Assembly (NCBI GenBank): GCA_035236585.1
Contig: CP141139.1
Location: 34,109,217 to 34,173,216 of the forward strand
Length of the DNA stretch: 64,000 nucleotides
Direction of reading: 5' to 3'
From: Warburgia ugandensis
Lineage: Eukaryota > Streptophyta > Magnoliopsida > Canellales > Canellaceae
Shown here: positions 14,321 through 27,500 of the stretch, piece by piece
Layout: every line of letters begins with the position of its first letter
Position numbering within the stretch: the first letter of the stretch is position 1
The notes under the pieces: generated by a model
What the model was told of the DNA's origin: nothing
Database searches by the model: none
What the model saw: only the letters and a program-made list of their open reading frames with translations
Made by a program: the position numbers and the translations under genes

Positions 14321-16818
14321 ATGTTTATGACAACATTGAAAAGAAAATCCAGATTTTCTACCTTGGGTGAAGATGGTTATTGGGCATGATTCAATTGTGA
14401 ATTGTTGACCATAATTATTTGGCATAAAATATAAGAGGAGTTATATGAGAGTAAATAATTCTCTTCAAGAAAGTGATGAGAAGGTAAGTGTCTTTAACAG
14501 ATAAGACTGACCTTAGATACTAAGAGAGTTGGACTAGCTAAGAGTTTGGCTACTGATGTGACATTGTGAATTGTAAAAAGAAATATGAAATGTTCAACTT
14601 TGAATAGCCCATTTACAACTATCGTTATAGTCAAATTATATGAAAGTTGAACCAATTCTATTTGAAAGGGTAAAGAGGCTAAAGCTTATGGAAATAACAT
14701 AGAGGCATATATCATATTCTAAAATTTGAAATGAAGGAATATCAAGATCAAAGGTAAGCATCTTCATGTGATTGATATGGATCTTAAGGTAAAGAACGGG
14801 AGTATAAATTTACACAAATTGGCATTTCTAATTGATAACTTGTCATACAGTGAGATCTATTGACATGGTCAACCACTTGAGGGTTCAAACCCTAGGTTGA
14901 ATGATGTGTATAGAGTTTGAGAAGCATAATAATTATTGTACAACAAAGTTTGAGGATAATGAGAAAGATGTTTCAGATAGCTAGGAGGATAATGCTTCAA
15001 AGGATGATACTTCAGCGACATTATGTGATATATTTGAGCAAAATGACCTAGCAAAAAGGAATTTAAAGAAAGAGGACTATTGTCCCTAAGTAGGAGAACA
15101 AAGGTTCTCAACCCAAATAAGATATCCAAGCTGGACCAAATATTGGTGAAAATGATGGTAATAGAGAAGATGTGAAGCATCACTCTACGAAATAGAGTAC
15201 GTAAATGAAGGCCATTGAGGCCTTGAGTGGGACATTAGAGGGCAACAAAACAAAGTAAGGACTAAGTATAACATCACACTTTTAGGGGCTAGTTCCCCAT
15301 ATCTTGAAACATTTCTTAAAAGTTAGAAGGTAGACCATTTGAAACACTTGTCTCTCCTTTTGAAGAAAAAAGTAGTCTGAGTATGAATTAGTAAGGAACT
15401 AGAAATGCCCGAAGTTAATTTCAAGTCTGAAATTGCATATGCTACACCATGAGTAAGTGCACATAATGAAGATCTAAATGACATTATAAGGAGCTATTGT
15501 TTGAATAATAAAGAGTCATTTCCAAGTGGCATGCATAGATGATTAACTAGTAATGGTTTTCATGAGAAATTCATATGCCCACATATGAAGAACTGCTTCC
15601 ACATTATATAAAAGATAGCAATGATGATAGTAATGCTTAGAAGGCATATTATGATAGGCTTCTACTAAGGTAAAGAACACGAGGGGCTGATGTTCTTCGG
15701 CAAGTTTGGTTGTATGCTTGGCAAGAGAATGACTTGGCTCAAAGGCAATGTACATTGAGTCAAGATCTTGGATTGAGTGATCAAAGCTTATTTTCATTTT
15801 ATCCTTTTGGGTTATCATGTTTAGTTCCTGATCCATCACGATTGAGTTCATTGGTGACATAAAGATGTGCTTTCTACCTCGATGAAGTGAACTATGCTGG
15901 GCCGAATACTTTGTATGGAGATGTCTCACTATGAACAGTATTGTTGACACTCTTTTGTGTCCACTGCGAGGTTCACTCTTAGATTTGTTTGCTAATATGT
16001 AGAGCTTTGCACACGGCTTTTGACTGTTATTACCATACCATGGTTCATTTGGGTGACTTAAAGAGTGATTGATGTCACGTTGTACCTCTTATAAGGAGAG
16101 ATTATGTAGAAGTTTAGTTTCGACGAGTATGTGAAAAGAAAGATCCTAATGAATGAATGCATATAAAATGCCATTTCATGAATAAGAGGATGTCATTTCA
16201 TTAATCACAAGAAATTAGAAATGATGATGAAGACCTGACATGAGTAAAGCATTGTAGCTTGAGTAAAAACTATGTTGTGACTGAATCCATGTGATTCTTG
16301 TCATGTTGGATGGATATTATGAAAATGTTATTAATGAATGATTGGTTGCTACTCTAAGCCAGAATATTTGATATATGAATCTTATTCAACCCTAAACCAT
16401 GAACTCAGACTAATTGTTGAATGATTTGGAGTCTAGTTCATACACAGATGTGAGTTATGAGCATATGAGCCTAATTACAGGCTTAACTATTCATTGAACT
16501 CTTTTTATATGCATGAAAGTATTTTACTATGGATTGGAAGGTATGATGACAAATGGAGAAATTATTTAGAATGACAAAGAGTAGAAGTTTATCTTGCATT
16601 GTGAATTTATAATGCAATATAGGATATAGAAAGAATTGTGAAATGAAGTTGATATATTGAAAAATAAGGATCAGTAATAGACTACGCAATGGAAGCGACT
16701 CTTTACAGTCCAAATGGACAAAAAAAGCTATGTTAGTAAGTGATGAGATTAAAGTTGGAATCATGAAATTTTGAGGTTTCGTTAATCCAATTGTTATAAA
16801 TTTCAAAATATGATGGAA

Positions 16819-19673
16819 TGTAACACCCCGGATTTTTAAGACATATATATATATAATAATGGAATTTTAAATAAGAGCATTTGGGATCCCATGAGAAAAG
16901 CTTTATTTAACTTTTTACTAAAACCTATCTTAAAAACTTCGGGTGTTAGTTTTCCTTTCTCAAAATGGCATACATGTAAATTAAACATAAATAAAACAAT
17001 CCGCGTATAAATCAACATCAAATAAATCGGCGCCTTTATTTTAAATCAAATAAATGTCCAAAACACAATAATAATATGGCCTAGGGTCTATCCATCATAA
17101 CATCCCATATAAATGTCCAACATATGTCTAAACATCTAAATTACATCCAAATATAAAGTATATAGTCCATAATAAAATTTAAATGATAATCCTCTCTAAT
17201 GACTCACATCACTGTCTAAAACTATAGGGAAAAATAGTCTTCAGTAGCTCTCAAGGTTTATCAACAACTTTTCCTTTCCTGGTGTCGCGCTCGAGATCTA
17301 AGGCATTGCAAAACAAAGCAATGCCTCAGCAAGTTATCGCTTGTGTAGGTACATAGACAATTAATGTAATAAATGAAAGAAATAATGAACAGCACTGATG
17401 AAAAGTCTAACATTTATGAAAATAGTGATATCATAATGCCATGTTCAAATAAATGCCAATTTATTCCATATGCTAAAACATGCAATTCACGGAGTTAAAA
17501 ACATGACATGAATCAATATAATTGAGCATACAACAAGAATAAGGGCACCCTAAGGTAATGGGTCCCACCACATCGCACTAACATCCCTGATCAAGAGTAC
17601 TCATAGTCAACCTCTGAGTGTCGTCACACCCAGACATACCATCCATAACTATGCTCATTATACATGCACACATAATAATAATATAGGCCATCATGCTGCA
17701 GTGGCAACCCTCCATGAGTATAAACTACCGTCGCTCTCTGTTGACACCATAACGGGAGACTTAGCGTTTGTCCCCATGGAAAGGCTCAGACTAGTAGTGT
17801 GGACTATCCATGTTACCAAACCCCTACCTAATGCCATCTATGGGCAGGTGTCTATCATATCACAAAATCATCAAAACATAATCTCAGAAGGTGGGTGGCC
17901 GACCCTATCCCTCCTAGCATGACGCCCACCGGGCGAGAGCACCTGTCATCAAATATAAAATACGGAAATCATATGTATATGCTGAAACTCAAGAGCACTT
18001 ATAGCTTGCAATCCCCAAGACATGCCCCCCATCCTGGGGTTAGCCTATAATAGGGCCAGCTAATAAGCCTCTATTCTCATTTCCATGTAAATCCATGCAT
18101 TTTCTATATATATAATAAGAAATAAGTCACTAATTAAGCATAACTAATTGACATCATGCTTGTAAAAGCATTTGAAATAAGTTTATCCAGTAAAAGATTT
18201 CAATTTGGAATAACCATCCTGTACTCAATGTCGCATGAAATTCACGGTAAATAATAATTGCAATTTAAAACACGATCACACATGATGCTATGTTTAAACA
18301 TGGTTTAAAAATTAAGGCAAAACATTAGTTGTCGTCACCTACCTCAGTGTGAGACCACTAGCTTACTAATAACTCCCTTTAATTGGAATATTCAAGTGCA
18401 CTTGTATATGCCACATCACTATTTAAAAATTTTTCTAAATAAAAAGTGGTCATTTATAAGTTTTTAAGTCAAAACTAGGTCCGCGTCGTCAATACGGTCA
18501 CAACGCATCTTTCGGATCGTGATTTGGACTCCTCTAGCTTCCAAAAATCAATTTTTAGTGAAAATACTTCATAAATTAATATTTATTAATTTATAGAGTG
18601 TTTGGCGGGTGTACTGGTTTACACCAGCGGTCCTGCTTTACACTAGGTTACACCGGCAGCCCCGGTTTACACCGGGTTACACCGGCACCCAGTTTACATT
18701 GGGTTACACGGGCAGCCAAGTTTACACCGGCGACATAGAAACCGGCGCCTGAGAAGATGACCAGCTTCCGGTCATCTCCGGTGACCCTACAGGTGTCCAA
18801 ATCACTTGATTTTTGAGCCATTTTGTTCAAAATTTTGTCTAGTTTCCATTTTTATCATCCTTTTGCATTGATTTATCCAAAAACCATGTTTTTTAAACGG
18901 TTTTTCCCAAGTTCCTAAAAACATCCCTAGGTACTGCTTTTTGGGTTTTCTGGAGAAATCCACTGTTGGATCACTCCCAAATTTAAAGGGTTTGCTCTTG
19001 GGTCTCTTGTGTACTAGTTGGAAGGTGCGATTTCCAAACGGACGAGGTTTGGTCCTTGGAATCACGCTCCAACAGTAACGTGCACAAAGTTCCCAAAAAA
19101 TCTGATTTTTTCCTAATTTTTAAATGGTTTTCTAATTATTTTTTCTATTTAATAAATACGAAAAAATAGAGTTTTAAGGCTTACCTTGCGCCTAGGCGTA
19201 GTTGCACGTGTTGCCGGGGTTCCACTTGCCGGAAAACTCAAATCTTGTAGGGCTAAGGTTCTGAGTTAAAAACTTAGAAAAACGCTCAAGGTGGAGCGTT
19301 TTGGCTCTTGGAGAAGAATAGATATAGGGTTTAGAGTCCTAGGGGAAGAGAAACTCTTCCCCACACGTCTCTTTCCACGCCTCTCCGGCGATTTCGTTGG
19401 ACTGGTAGAGACGTGTGGAAGACAGGGCTGCGGTTATCAATTTGGACCCCTATGTAACACGTCTTTGTCAAAAGACCAAAATGCCCTTACAACTTTGACG
19501 GCTCATAACTCCCTCGTTTGAGCTCCGTTTTTTGTGTTCTTGGTGGTGTTGGACTCGTATCGACGAGCACTTTCTAATTCTTATGTTTTCAGGAAAAATT
19601 TTCATCTATAAATTTTATTTTAATTTATTTAATAATTTTCTATTTTATACTAAAAAAATTTAAGGATATTACA
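16819..19673 (-). repeat. Solo LTR with intact 5-bp target duplication
   Basis: The left end reads TGTAACACCCCGG and the right end ATATTACA. On the minus strand this is TGTAATATCC...GGTGTTACA, matching the LTR type at 2,812. TGGAA stands directly before (16,814-16,818) and directly after it (19,674-19,678). No interior sequence is present, so this is the usual product of recombination between the two LTRs of one element. It has the hairpin (17,301-17,326), the CACCTACCTC motif (18,336-18,345) and a private 28-base tandem repeat (18,637-18,735). About 2.86 kb. It is inserted within the interior of the plus-strand element. Confidence 0.85.
18637..18735 (-). repeat. Short tandem repeat inside the solo LTR, period about 28 bases
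   Basis: Three to four imperfect units of TTTACACCGG-GTTACACCGGCA type follow each other (starts near 18,637, 18,666, 18,693 and 18,721). The block is much richer in GC than its surroundings. The other LTRs here do not have it. Confidence 0.7.
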
Positions 19674-19827
19674 TGGAAGAACAAAGAAATTTCTTTGATT
19701 GAACCACCCTTGTATGAATCATTAGTTAATGTGACTATGTTGAGATGATATGGTCACAACCATGATTATTTTAAAAGACTACATGAAAAGAATTTTAAGG
19801 ATGAAATTCTAATAAGCGAAAAGAATA
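19674..19827 (+). mobile_element. End of plus-strand element interior with polypurine-tract region
   Basis: It continues the interior after the solo LTR insertion. Its last 35 bases (AAGGATGAAATTCTAATAAG and then a purine run) correspond to the GAGGACGAAATTTC polypurine block seen on the minus strand at 5,990 and 28,143. That makes the following LTR the 3' LTR of this element. Confidence 0.65.
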
Positions 19828-20986
19828 TATAACAACCCCAACCTTTTTAAATTTGCATTTTAATAAGTTTTGGAATTATTTTTGAAGAAAATGTAAAATT
19901 GGATATTAGTGTTTTAAGATCTAGGAAATTGACTTTTGAAAGATACATAATTGACCCTTGAAACCTTAATTATACTTGGAAAAATGATTCCAAAGACATA
20001 AAGAATACTTAAATTGGAGTACAGTAATTGAAGACCTAATTGACCTTTAAAAACTCAATTGTACTCGGAAAAATGATTCCAAGGACATAAAGAATACTGA
20101 AATTGGAGTACAGATGTTGATGTTATGACATTTTGAATATGAAGGTCATTTTACTAAAAAAATTAATAAGATTACTAAAAGAATTAGTGATTATGATTTT
20201 AATAGGAGGGCTGAAATTTTAAGGGCACCCTCTTAAAGGAAATCGAGGAATAGACATTTAGTCTGTTACTTGAACCAGACAGGAAGTGAAACCCAAGAGA
20301 GAGAAAAAGAAAAAGGAGGGGAAGAATAAGGAGAAGAGGAGAGAGAGTCTGTGTGTGTTGGGGGGGGGGGTGGAAGATTGCGATAATGAGAGGAGCTTGC
20401 TATGCCATTTTTTGATGACTTGCAACCCTCTAATTGTTGATTTCCACGAGTCGGGACTGTGATAAAATGGCCGTTGATCTATGATCAGTCTTCATCATTG
20501 TGTTTCCCTTCCTTATAACTGCAAAAGCCCCTTATTTGTCTAATGATCGATGAGGAGTTGGGTGACAGATATGGAGTAAAGACTGATATGTGCTAACTGT
20601 CACCAACAGACATCGGAAAACAACTTTCGCTTGTCTTCTTTAGTGGCCAATGATGAGCAAAACATGACATGAGGTAGGTTTTCTGCATATTAATTCTGTT
20701 TTTACATTAATTCATTGAGGAAATCATGGATGCGGAGAGATCTAGGGTTTTAATAAGGATCCAAAATGATCCCTTTGTCAGAATAATAAATCTGAGATTG
20801 ATTTCTTAGTCTCAAAGGTAATTGGTGACTGATTGGAACTCCAGTGACTCCATTTGAGTTCCAATCATCAATGAGAGACCTAAAAAGTCAGATCCAACCA
20901 CTATCTTGACAATTCTACACCTTTGAGCACTTTCTAGGTGTTGGATCATTTGTAAAATATAAATCCAACCACATTTAAAGGTCAGT

Positions 20987-22000
20987 TGTGACGACTCGGC
21001 TTTGTAAAAGACTTTTTGAAAAGATGGGCCCCAATTTTAAAAAAACATTTTAAAAAATAAAACAACAAAAAATGTTTTCAAAGAATTTCATTTTAAAACC
21101 TCAAGTGTCAACCATGAACTCACTACTTACTTATTTTTTATTTAGTTTGATATTTAAAATTTGAAAACTCAAATGAATTTTTGAATTTTTTCCAAGTAAA
21201 CATTTTTAAAAGGATCCATCCACTCAATAGCCACAGCCCCTACATCATTACTAATCTTATCTACATACCACAGATGTAAATGTGCAATCCAAGTAGAATT
21301 CAAACATACCCTCAAATGAAGCTGTCTCGATTAGCTACTCCTCTAACTCCTCATTTGTCTTGTGTGTCTCTCAATATATGAGGCATTGCAAAAATAGCAC
21401 AATGCCTTAGCAAGCTATACTTGGTAAGGTAATAAGATCCTTATGAAAATCAAAATAAAACATTTGCTTTCACAATGTGATAATCATTCAATACACAAAA
21501 CATTTTGCATCAATAATCAATAATCTGCATGATGGAGATTAAGATAATCTAAAATGTTACAAAATAAATATTGGTGAATATTTACAATGAATATGGACAT
21601 GAACTTAATGATAGTAAGGGTAATAGTTAGTAAGATAATATAAGGAATATCATTTCCTTGGCCAAAATTAGGAGAATAATAAACCCCATGAATGACATTT
21701 TAAATGTTCATGGATTTAATTAAAATCAAATAGCAAGAGTACTTCGGGTATAATACTCATAGGAACCTTATGAAGGTTGAGCTAAGGTCACCCAAGTAAA
21801 TGCTGAACATGGTGGTTAAGGGGGTTCTCTAATAGAGTCTCGCTCTTCCCCCACCTTATGGCGATGTTTGTGAGGTCTAAATGCCTCCTTACATGAGGAT
21901 TGAATTAACCACTATGTGAGTAGCTTTTAACTGGTAAGCCTTACTCAATTTTGAAATAAGGAGTTGTCTAGTATTAGAAAAGAAATAAACTATCTTCAAC
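20987..22000 (-). repeat. Minus-strand LTR piece inside the plus-strand 3' LTR
   Basis: It starts TGTGACGACTCGG and runs parallel to 24,598-25,150 with close similarity, including the hairpin at 21,380-21,408. After about 21,555 the match is looser, and the right boundary is a guess. It is truncated compared with the 3.5-kb LTR at 24,598. Confidence 0.55.
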
Positions 22001-22020
22001 CGGTAAGACACTAACTAGTT

Positions 22021-22040
22021 GAATAATAATAATAATAATA
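22021..22040 (+). repeat. AAT microsatellite
   Basis: About six to seven copies of AAT in a row. A shorter AAT run also occurs near 6,268 in another LTR. Confidence 0.8.
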
Positions 22041-22500
22041 ACATAAAAGATAATAAATTATCTAATTCTAATAAAAATTATAAATAAGATAAGGATGATC
22101 AAACAAGATCCATGATGAGATATTAAATGATCAAGAATAATAAACAAAATTATAATTTAGATTAAATGTTTGATTTTGTATAGATGTTAGATTTAAATGT
22201 AAATCAATAGATTAAACCTTTGATCAATATGATCCAAGGAAAAGATCCAAATCATCCTATGTAAGGATGATCAATAGAACAACTAGGAAGTATAAATGAG
22301 TTGAGGAATGACTGTATACATATGATTTGACAGACACATGAAGGATATGATGATCAAGATAAATGAAAAGATAGACTGTTGAAAGTAAAGGTAGGTGGAC
22401 GTTAAGAATATATTCAATATAGAAGATACATGTATTTTACACATGATCTTATCCTAATAACTGTAGATTGATTATAATTGCCTTATAATTGTTTATGAAT

Positions 22501-22600
22501 CAACAAATGATGTTGAAATGAATATAAAGTGATTGATTAAGTAATTAAGGCAACAAATGATGTTGAAATGAATACAAAGGGATTGATTAAGTAATTATGA
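22501..22600 (+). repeat. 50-base tandem duplication
   Basis: CAACAAATGATGTTGAAATG starts at 22,501 and again at 22,551, each followed by nearly the same 30 bases. It lies inside the plus-strand LTR. Confidence 0.85.
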
Positions 22601-23050
22601 AATTACTTAATGGGTAGAATGAGAAGATTTTAACTACATAAGTTGGACCCCCAAATCTTAAGGAAAGAAGATATAAGTATGTCCTATTATAACCAGACAC
22701 AGTTTGTATGCATGAAATATTATTTTTCATACAAGCATAGAGGCTTGTGATTTTGTTTTAAGATAGGCTTATGCATGGGGATGCCAATGCTAAGAGAGTT
22801 GTGAGGGTTTGAACACCTGCCCTCCAAAACTGATTATGATGATGATACCGTGTCCAAAGAGAGGCAAAATGTTGGGTGGAGCAATTATGGGAAGGCCGCC
22901 ACTATGACAACCATGGTTCCCCCATACGAACATGGATCTGTATTTTCCACCATGGTATCAGTGGAGTATTAAGCAGTTATCTGAGCTCGCTGTACGGATT
23001 GAGACTGCAAGCATGGTAGTCTTTTGATTATATTTTGCATTATGATGCAA

Positions 23051-23150
23051 TTGATTATGGCATAATGAGATGCCTTATGTTATGGTATAATGAGATACCT
23101 TATGTTATGGTATAATGAGATGCCTTATGTTATGGTATAATGAGATGCCT
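23051..23150 (+). repeat. 25-base minisatellite, four units
   Basis: Four near-identical 25-base units of TTATGGTATAATGAGATGCC plus TTATG follow one another. The first is the most diverged. It lies inside the plus-strand LTR upstream of the hairpin. Confidence 0.85.
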
Positions 23151-23881
23151 GGTAAAAGTTATTATCGATGTCGTATTGAGGATGATTCCCAATACGGTAT
23201 GATTATATATTAACACCTAGTGTTAATATTGAAATTAGTTTGGAAATTAGATATTATTGATGATATTGACTATATTTACGATTTTCAGTAGTTTTATTTA
23301 TATGTAATATATACATATAATTCATATGATGAGCGAAGGATGAAATGGTTATCCAATTGTATAAATTGATTTATATCATGGATATAAAGAACTGTTGATT
23401 TTAAGTTATATCGATTAAATTTCTTAAATCCTCTACTAAGCATAGTTTGCTAAGATATTGTAAATGTTTGAATGTTTACAATATCTCAGATACAGTTAAG
23501 GAAGATTGAAAGCTCAAGACTTGGGCATAATCATCACCGAACTACTACTCAAAGTATTTACTTTGAGGAAGATTGTATTGATTGTTTTGTAATTTGGATT
23601 GCAATATTTGGACAAGGTATTAATGACTACCGGGGTTGTGTATGTGAACCACTGGATTGATCCTGATTTTAATAAAAGTATTTCTATTGATATTCAATGG
23701 AAAGTTTATTTTATACAAAAATCTATGTATTATAAGCAATTTGAGGTGACACTCGAGTTTTTCACAAATCAATTTCAAAGAAAATATGTTTCCGCTGTTT
23801 GTATTTTAAAATTTTTTAAAATCAGGGCCCTACCTTTGCAAATATTTATGAAAATATATTTTAAAAACCTGGGTGGTCACA

Positions 23882-24597
23882 AAAATTTTCTATTCGAACG
23901 TCTTATTCATAATCATATCCAAATTCATGATCCAATAATCGAATCATATTTATATATAAGCATCTCCTTCTATAACATCATTTAGTTTCTGTTTATCTTA
24001 ATATCTCTAACGATTTTTCATTATGCCATAAACGTTTCAATAAGAGATATATACTATTTTACCAAATCATTGTCATAATCCTCTAAATTTTAAAATACTT
24101 ATTAATTAGGAATAACTTCCAATCTTATCTCATAAATAGTCCCTATACTCTCCAAGGCTTTACACATACTATTCTCATATTACAATTTGTAATCACGGTA
24201 ACTTGTCTCCATTAAAAAATCATTAATTAACAATAATATTCTCAGTTAGAACAATATCTCATGTATGTCACACTTTGATCTCTTACCTTAAAGAACCTTA
24301 CCATCCTCCTAATAATTTACTCTTCTTTTTTTAATCATTTTCCTTGACTATCCATGACTTCCAAATATGTCATTTTCTATTAGTAACATGAATCTAATTT
24401 AGATAAAAAATTTCATTCTAGGCTTGAAAATTCAAGCTCCTCTGTCAACTCCTTCAAATGGAGTTTATTCAAAACTCAAAAATTTCCAAATGATTTAATC
24501 ATTTAACTCATACCCTCTCTAACCTTCAACTTCAACTGTCATCTCAACTTGGACTTTTGGGACTGGTTGTATGTGGATGAACTTGCTCTGATACTAA
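23882..24597 (-). mobile_element. Leader of a minus-strand Ty3/gypsy element with primer site
   Basis: GCTCTGATACTAA at 24,585-24,597 is the complement of an initiator-Met primer site, directly left of the LTR at 24,598, as expected for the 5' side of a minus-strand element. The 700 bases to its left would be leader or gag, but no reading frame is recognisable. The left edge abuts the plus-strand LTR end at 23,881. Confidence 0.55.
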
Positions 24598-27500
24598 GTT
24601 TTTAAAATACTTTTTCACAAATACCTTTTTCAAATGTTGGGCCCCAATTTTAAAAAATAAAATAGAGAAAAATATTTTCTATGAATTTCATTTTAAAACC
24701 CCGAGTGTCGACCATCAACTCACTACTTATTTATGATTTATTTTGATATTTAAAAATTGAAAACTCAAATGAATTTTTCATTTTTTCAAAGTAAACCGTT
24801 TTAAAAACAAGTTTACTTCTTTAGGACCCATCCAGTTGACAGCCACATCCCCTGCATCATTATCAATCAAGTCTAAATACCATAGATGTAAATGTACAGT
24901 CCAAGTAGAATTAAAACATACCCTCAAACGAAGATGTGTCAATCAGCTACTTCTTTGACCCCTCATCTGTCCTGTGTGTCTCTTAATATCTGAGGCATTG
25001 TAAAAATAGTGCAATGCCTCAGCAACCTATGCTTGGTAGGAGAATAAGATGCTTATAAAAATCAAAATAAAACATTTGCTTTCACAATGTGATAATCATT
25101 CAATGCACAAAATATTTTGCATCAATAATCAATAATTTACATAATTGAATTTAAGATAATCTAAAACTTTAAAATGTCAAATTTCAAGCATTTCATGTGA
25201 ATATCATGAATAAATTCAGCCATGAAATACCATATCAAATCCTAATTAGGATCTTAAGTAAACATTATGAATAGCTGTAAACATCATAAATAGATCTAGA
25301 AATGCAAGGTCATGCCCAATCATAGTCCAAATCACGAATAAAGATACTAAATGGTCAAACAAGTTAAATAATGTTAAACTCGTAAAACTAGTGAATATAG
25401 TCATCAATGGTCACATCCCTAACTATGCAAGGCCCATAATCCTCCAGTCAACACTGGGTATACATAATGATCATGAGCTCATACCAGGCATATCATTATG
25501 CCACATAGTCACTGCCCTGTCACTTAGTCATGATTGCAATACTCAGATCTCTCAAAAAAGTCAAGCACACATGCTGTCACTCAGTTGTGCTCACAGCACT
25601 GTGTAAAGAAAATACAAGGGATTGCTATGCTGTAGTAGTAACCAACTCTTGAGTCTACCCCCATTGACACCAGAATGGGGGACTAAACGTCCGTCACACA
25701 TGGGGGAGGATAGACCCTTAGTGTGGACTACCCATGATAACACTCCCTATAGTGTTCGCACTTCTATGGGGTAGGTGTCTATCATATAACAAAGTTAGAG
25801 GGTCAGTGGCCAGCCCTACATCCCTCCTAGCATAGCATCACCCAAGAACACACTTGTAAAAAACAAAAACCCTTAGCCCTCCATGCCTGGATATAAAATA
25901 GTAATAGTACCAGGCTACATGCCTATATCATATCAAATCAATGGGTAAATACTTGATCGTATGCATAGCTGGTATCCTATACCAGATCAAGCCTATTTGG
26001 CTTCTAGATCAAATCACCAAGTAATAAAACATGTCATCCATGTTAAAACATGCTTTTTAAATGAATGACATGCATTTTTAATCCATGAAAATATAATCAT
26101 AGTACATCAATTATTCGTACACAAAACCTTATCCTTTTTATTTCGTAACCCATACCATAAATACCACATGTATAATGTCACACAATAATCACATGTATAA
26201 ATGGTCCATGCAACTCATATCTCATGTAATTATTGAAATTTCATCATAACAATGTCAAAAGATTATGCAATTTATGGAAATTAGCATATCAAACTTCACC
26301 TACCTCAATGAGAACTAACCTTTTCAAGCATGCCACTTGTTAAATTAGTATGATCTGATGTTCCTGTACAACCCACACTAACATTATCCATCACATATAG
26401 CTCAACATTCATCATTTCTACTCAAATTACTCTAGATCCTCCTTGATCTAGGTGATTTAGGGATTATTCATCACTAGTTAAAGCCTGATTTCCTTAAATC
26501 TTTTGTCTGATCTTTGACCTTGGCTGTAGGTTACAACTCAATGGTCCAGATCACTCTATTTCTCACAATTCATAGCGATCAATGTCTTATCACTAGTCTT
26601 TCTCCCATATATGTAGTCAATCCAATTATAGGGTGGTTAGATTTGACCTTGATCGATCAAATCAAATCAGATCAATAGTCTTGATGACTTCTAAGGTCCA
26701 ATTTTACTTAATCTATAATTTCCAGGACAATTCAATCGTTGGATCATTGTAAACACCTTATGGGGTTTCTCATATACCTCAATCCATCATATTCATAATG
26801 TTTTCTAGGAATCACATGTGTGCTAATAGTCAATCTATTAATTTGACAGTCAGATCATCCTTTGATCAGTCATATATATAGTTCTTATCTCATTCAATGG
26901 TTTGGATCATGATGTGGGTCAATCTATGTAATCTGACTATTAAATACCTCATTTCACTTGTTATATTAGAAAATTTATCAATTTAAAGGCCTTATCATCC
27001 TTTGATCCGGCCGATCTAGCTCATCCTATGATTATTAGGTTTTAATCAAGTCAAAATGTGGTCAAATCTAAGTTTTTACCTCAAAAGTAGGTCCACGTCG
27101 TCTAATGGACATCTCAGATAAAAAATTAGGTTTATATTGCCTCCAAAATTGAAGATGTTCTATTTCAGATAAAAAACAACTGTCCATATCAAATTTAGAT
27201 TAAAATAGCATAAAACTGTTACTAGGATACATTTCATCCAAGACACACTTAGCACGTTATAGTCTCTAAGACACACATACGTCCTATTTGGCTCGTGAGG
27301 CACCACACGTGCACAGTCATGTTTAGAGTGCCTATTTTGGTGCGTGTCCACCAGGGTGCGTCCTTAGCGTAATGTCCATTGGGGACAATGCACCCGTACC
27401 ATCCATTCTTTTCCTCTTTGATCTATAGTCTAAATGGTCACATAATTCAACTGTTTTCACCTTTCTTATGGTTTTGAGGTCCAAGAATCTAATGGATGGC

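Larger units (their letters stand above)
10892..16818 (+). mobile_element. Decayed interior of the plus-strand Ty3/gypsy element
   Basis: It lies between the primer site and the solo LTR inserted at 16,819, and resumes at 19,674-19,827, giving about 6.1 kb of interior. I cannot recognise gag or pol in it: translated frames are short and broken, and the minus-strand frames at 15,543-15,950 and 16,483-16,806 have no known motifs. It is a whole-looking layout with a heavily broken interior. Another LTR-like block seems to be inserted at about 12,960-14,320. Confidence 0.5.
19828..23881 (+). repeat. 3' LTR of the plus-strand element, with an inserted LTR piece
   Basis: It starts TATAACAACCCC (a decayed TGTAACAACCCC) and ends GGTGGTCACA at 23,881. 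Blocks shared with 7,722-10,891 include TTTCCCTTCCTT near 20,502, GAGGTAGGTT at 20,671-20,680, the GGGAAGGCC block near 22,890, and the hairpin at 23,453-23,486 with a 12-base perfect stem. From 20,987 to about 22,000 a minus-strand LTR piece interrupts it. Old and broken. Confidence 0.6.

Noticed and set aside
14881-14893. GGGTTCAAACCCT, like a tRNA box B
   Set aside because: No box A at the right distance and no cloverleaf; it is a palindrome and may be chance.
15543-15950. 135-residue minus-strand reading frame
   Set aside because: No known motif, opposite in strand to the element it lies in, and composition like its AT-rich surroundings.
23051-23150. Regular 25-base repeats resembling a CRISPR array
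   Set aside because: Units follow each other without spacers and lie in a plant LTR; it is a minisatellite.
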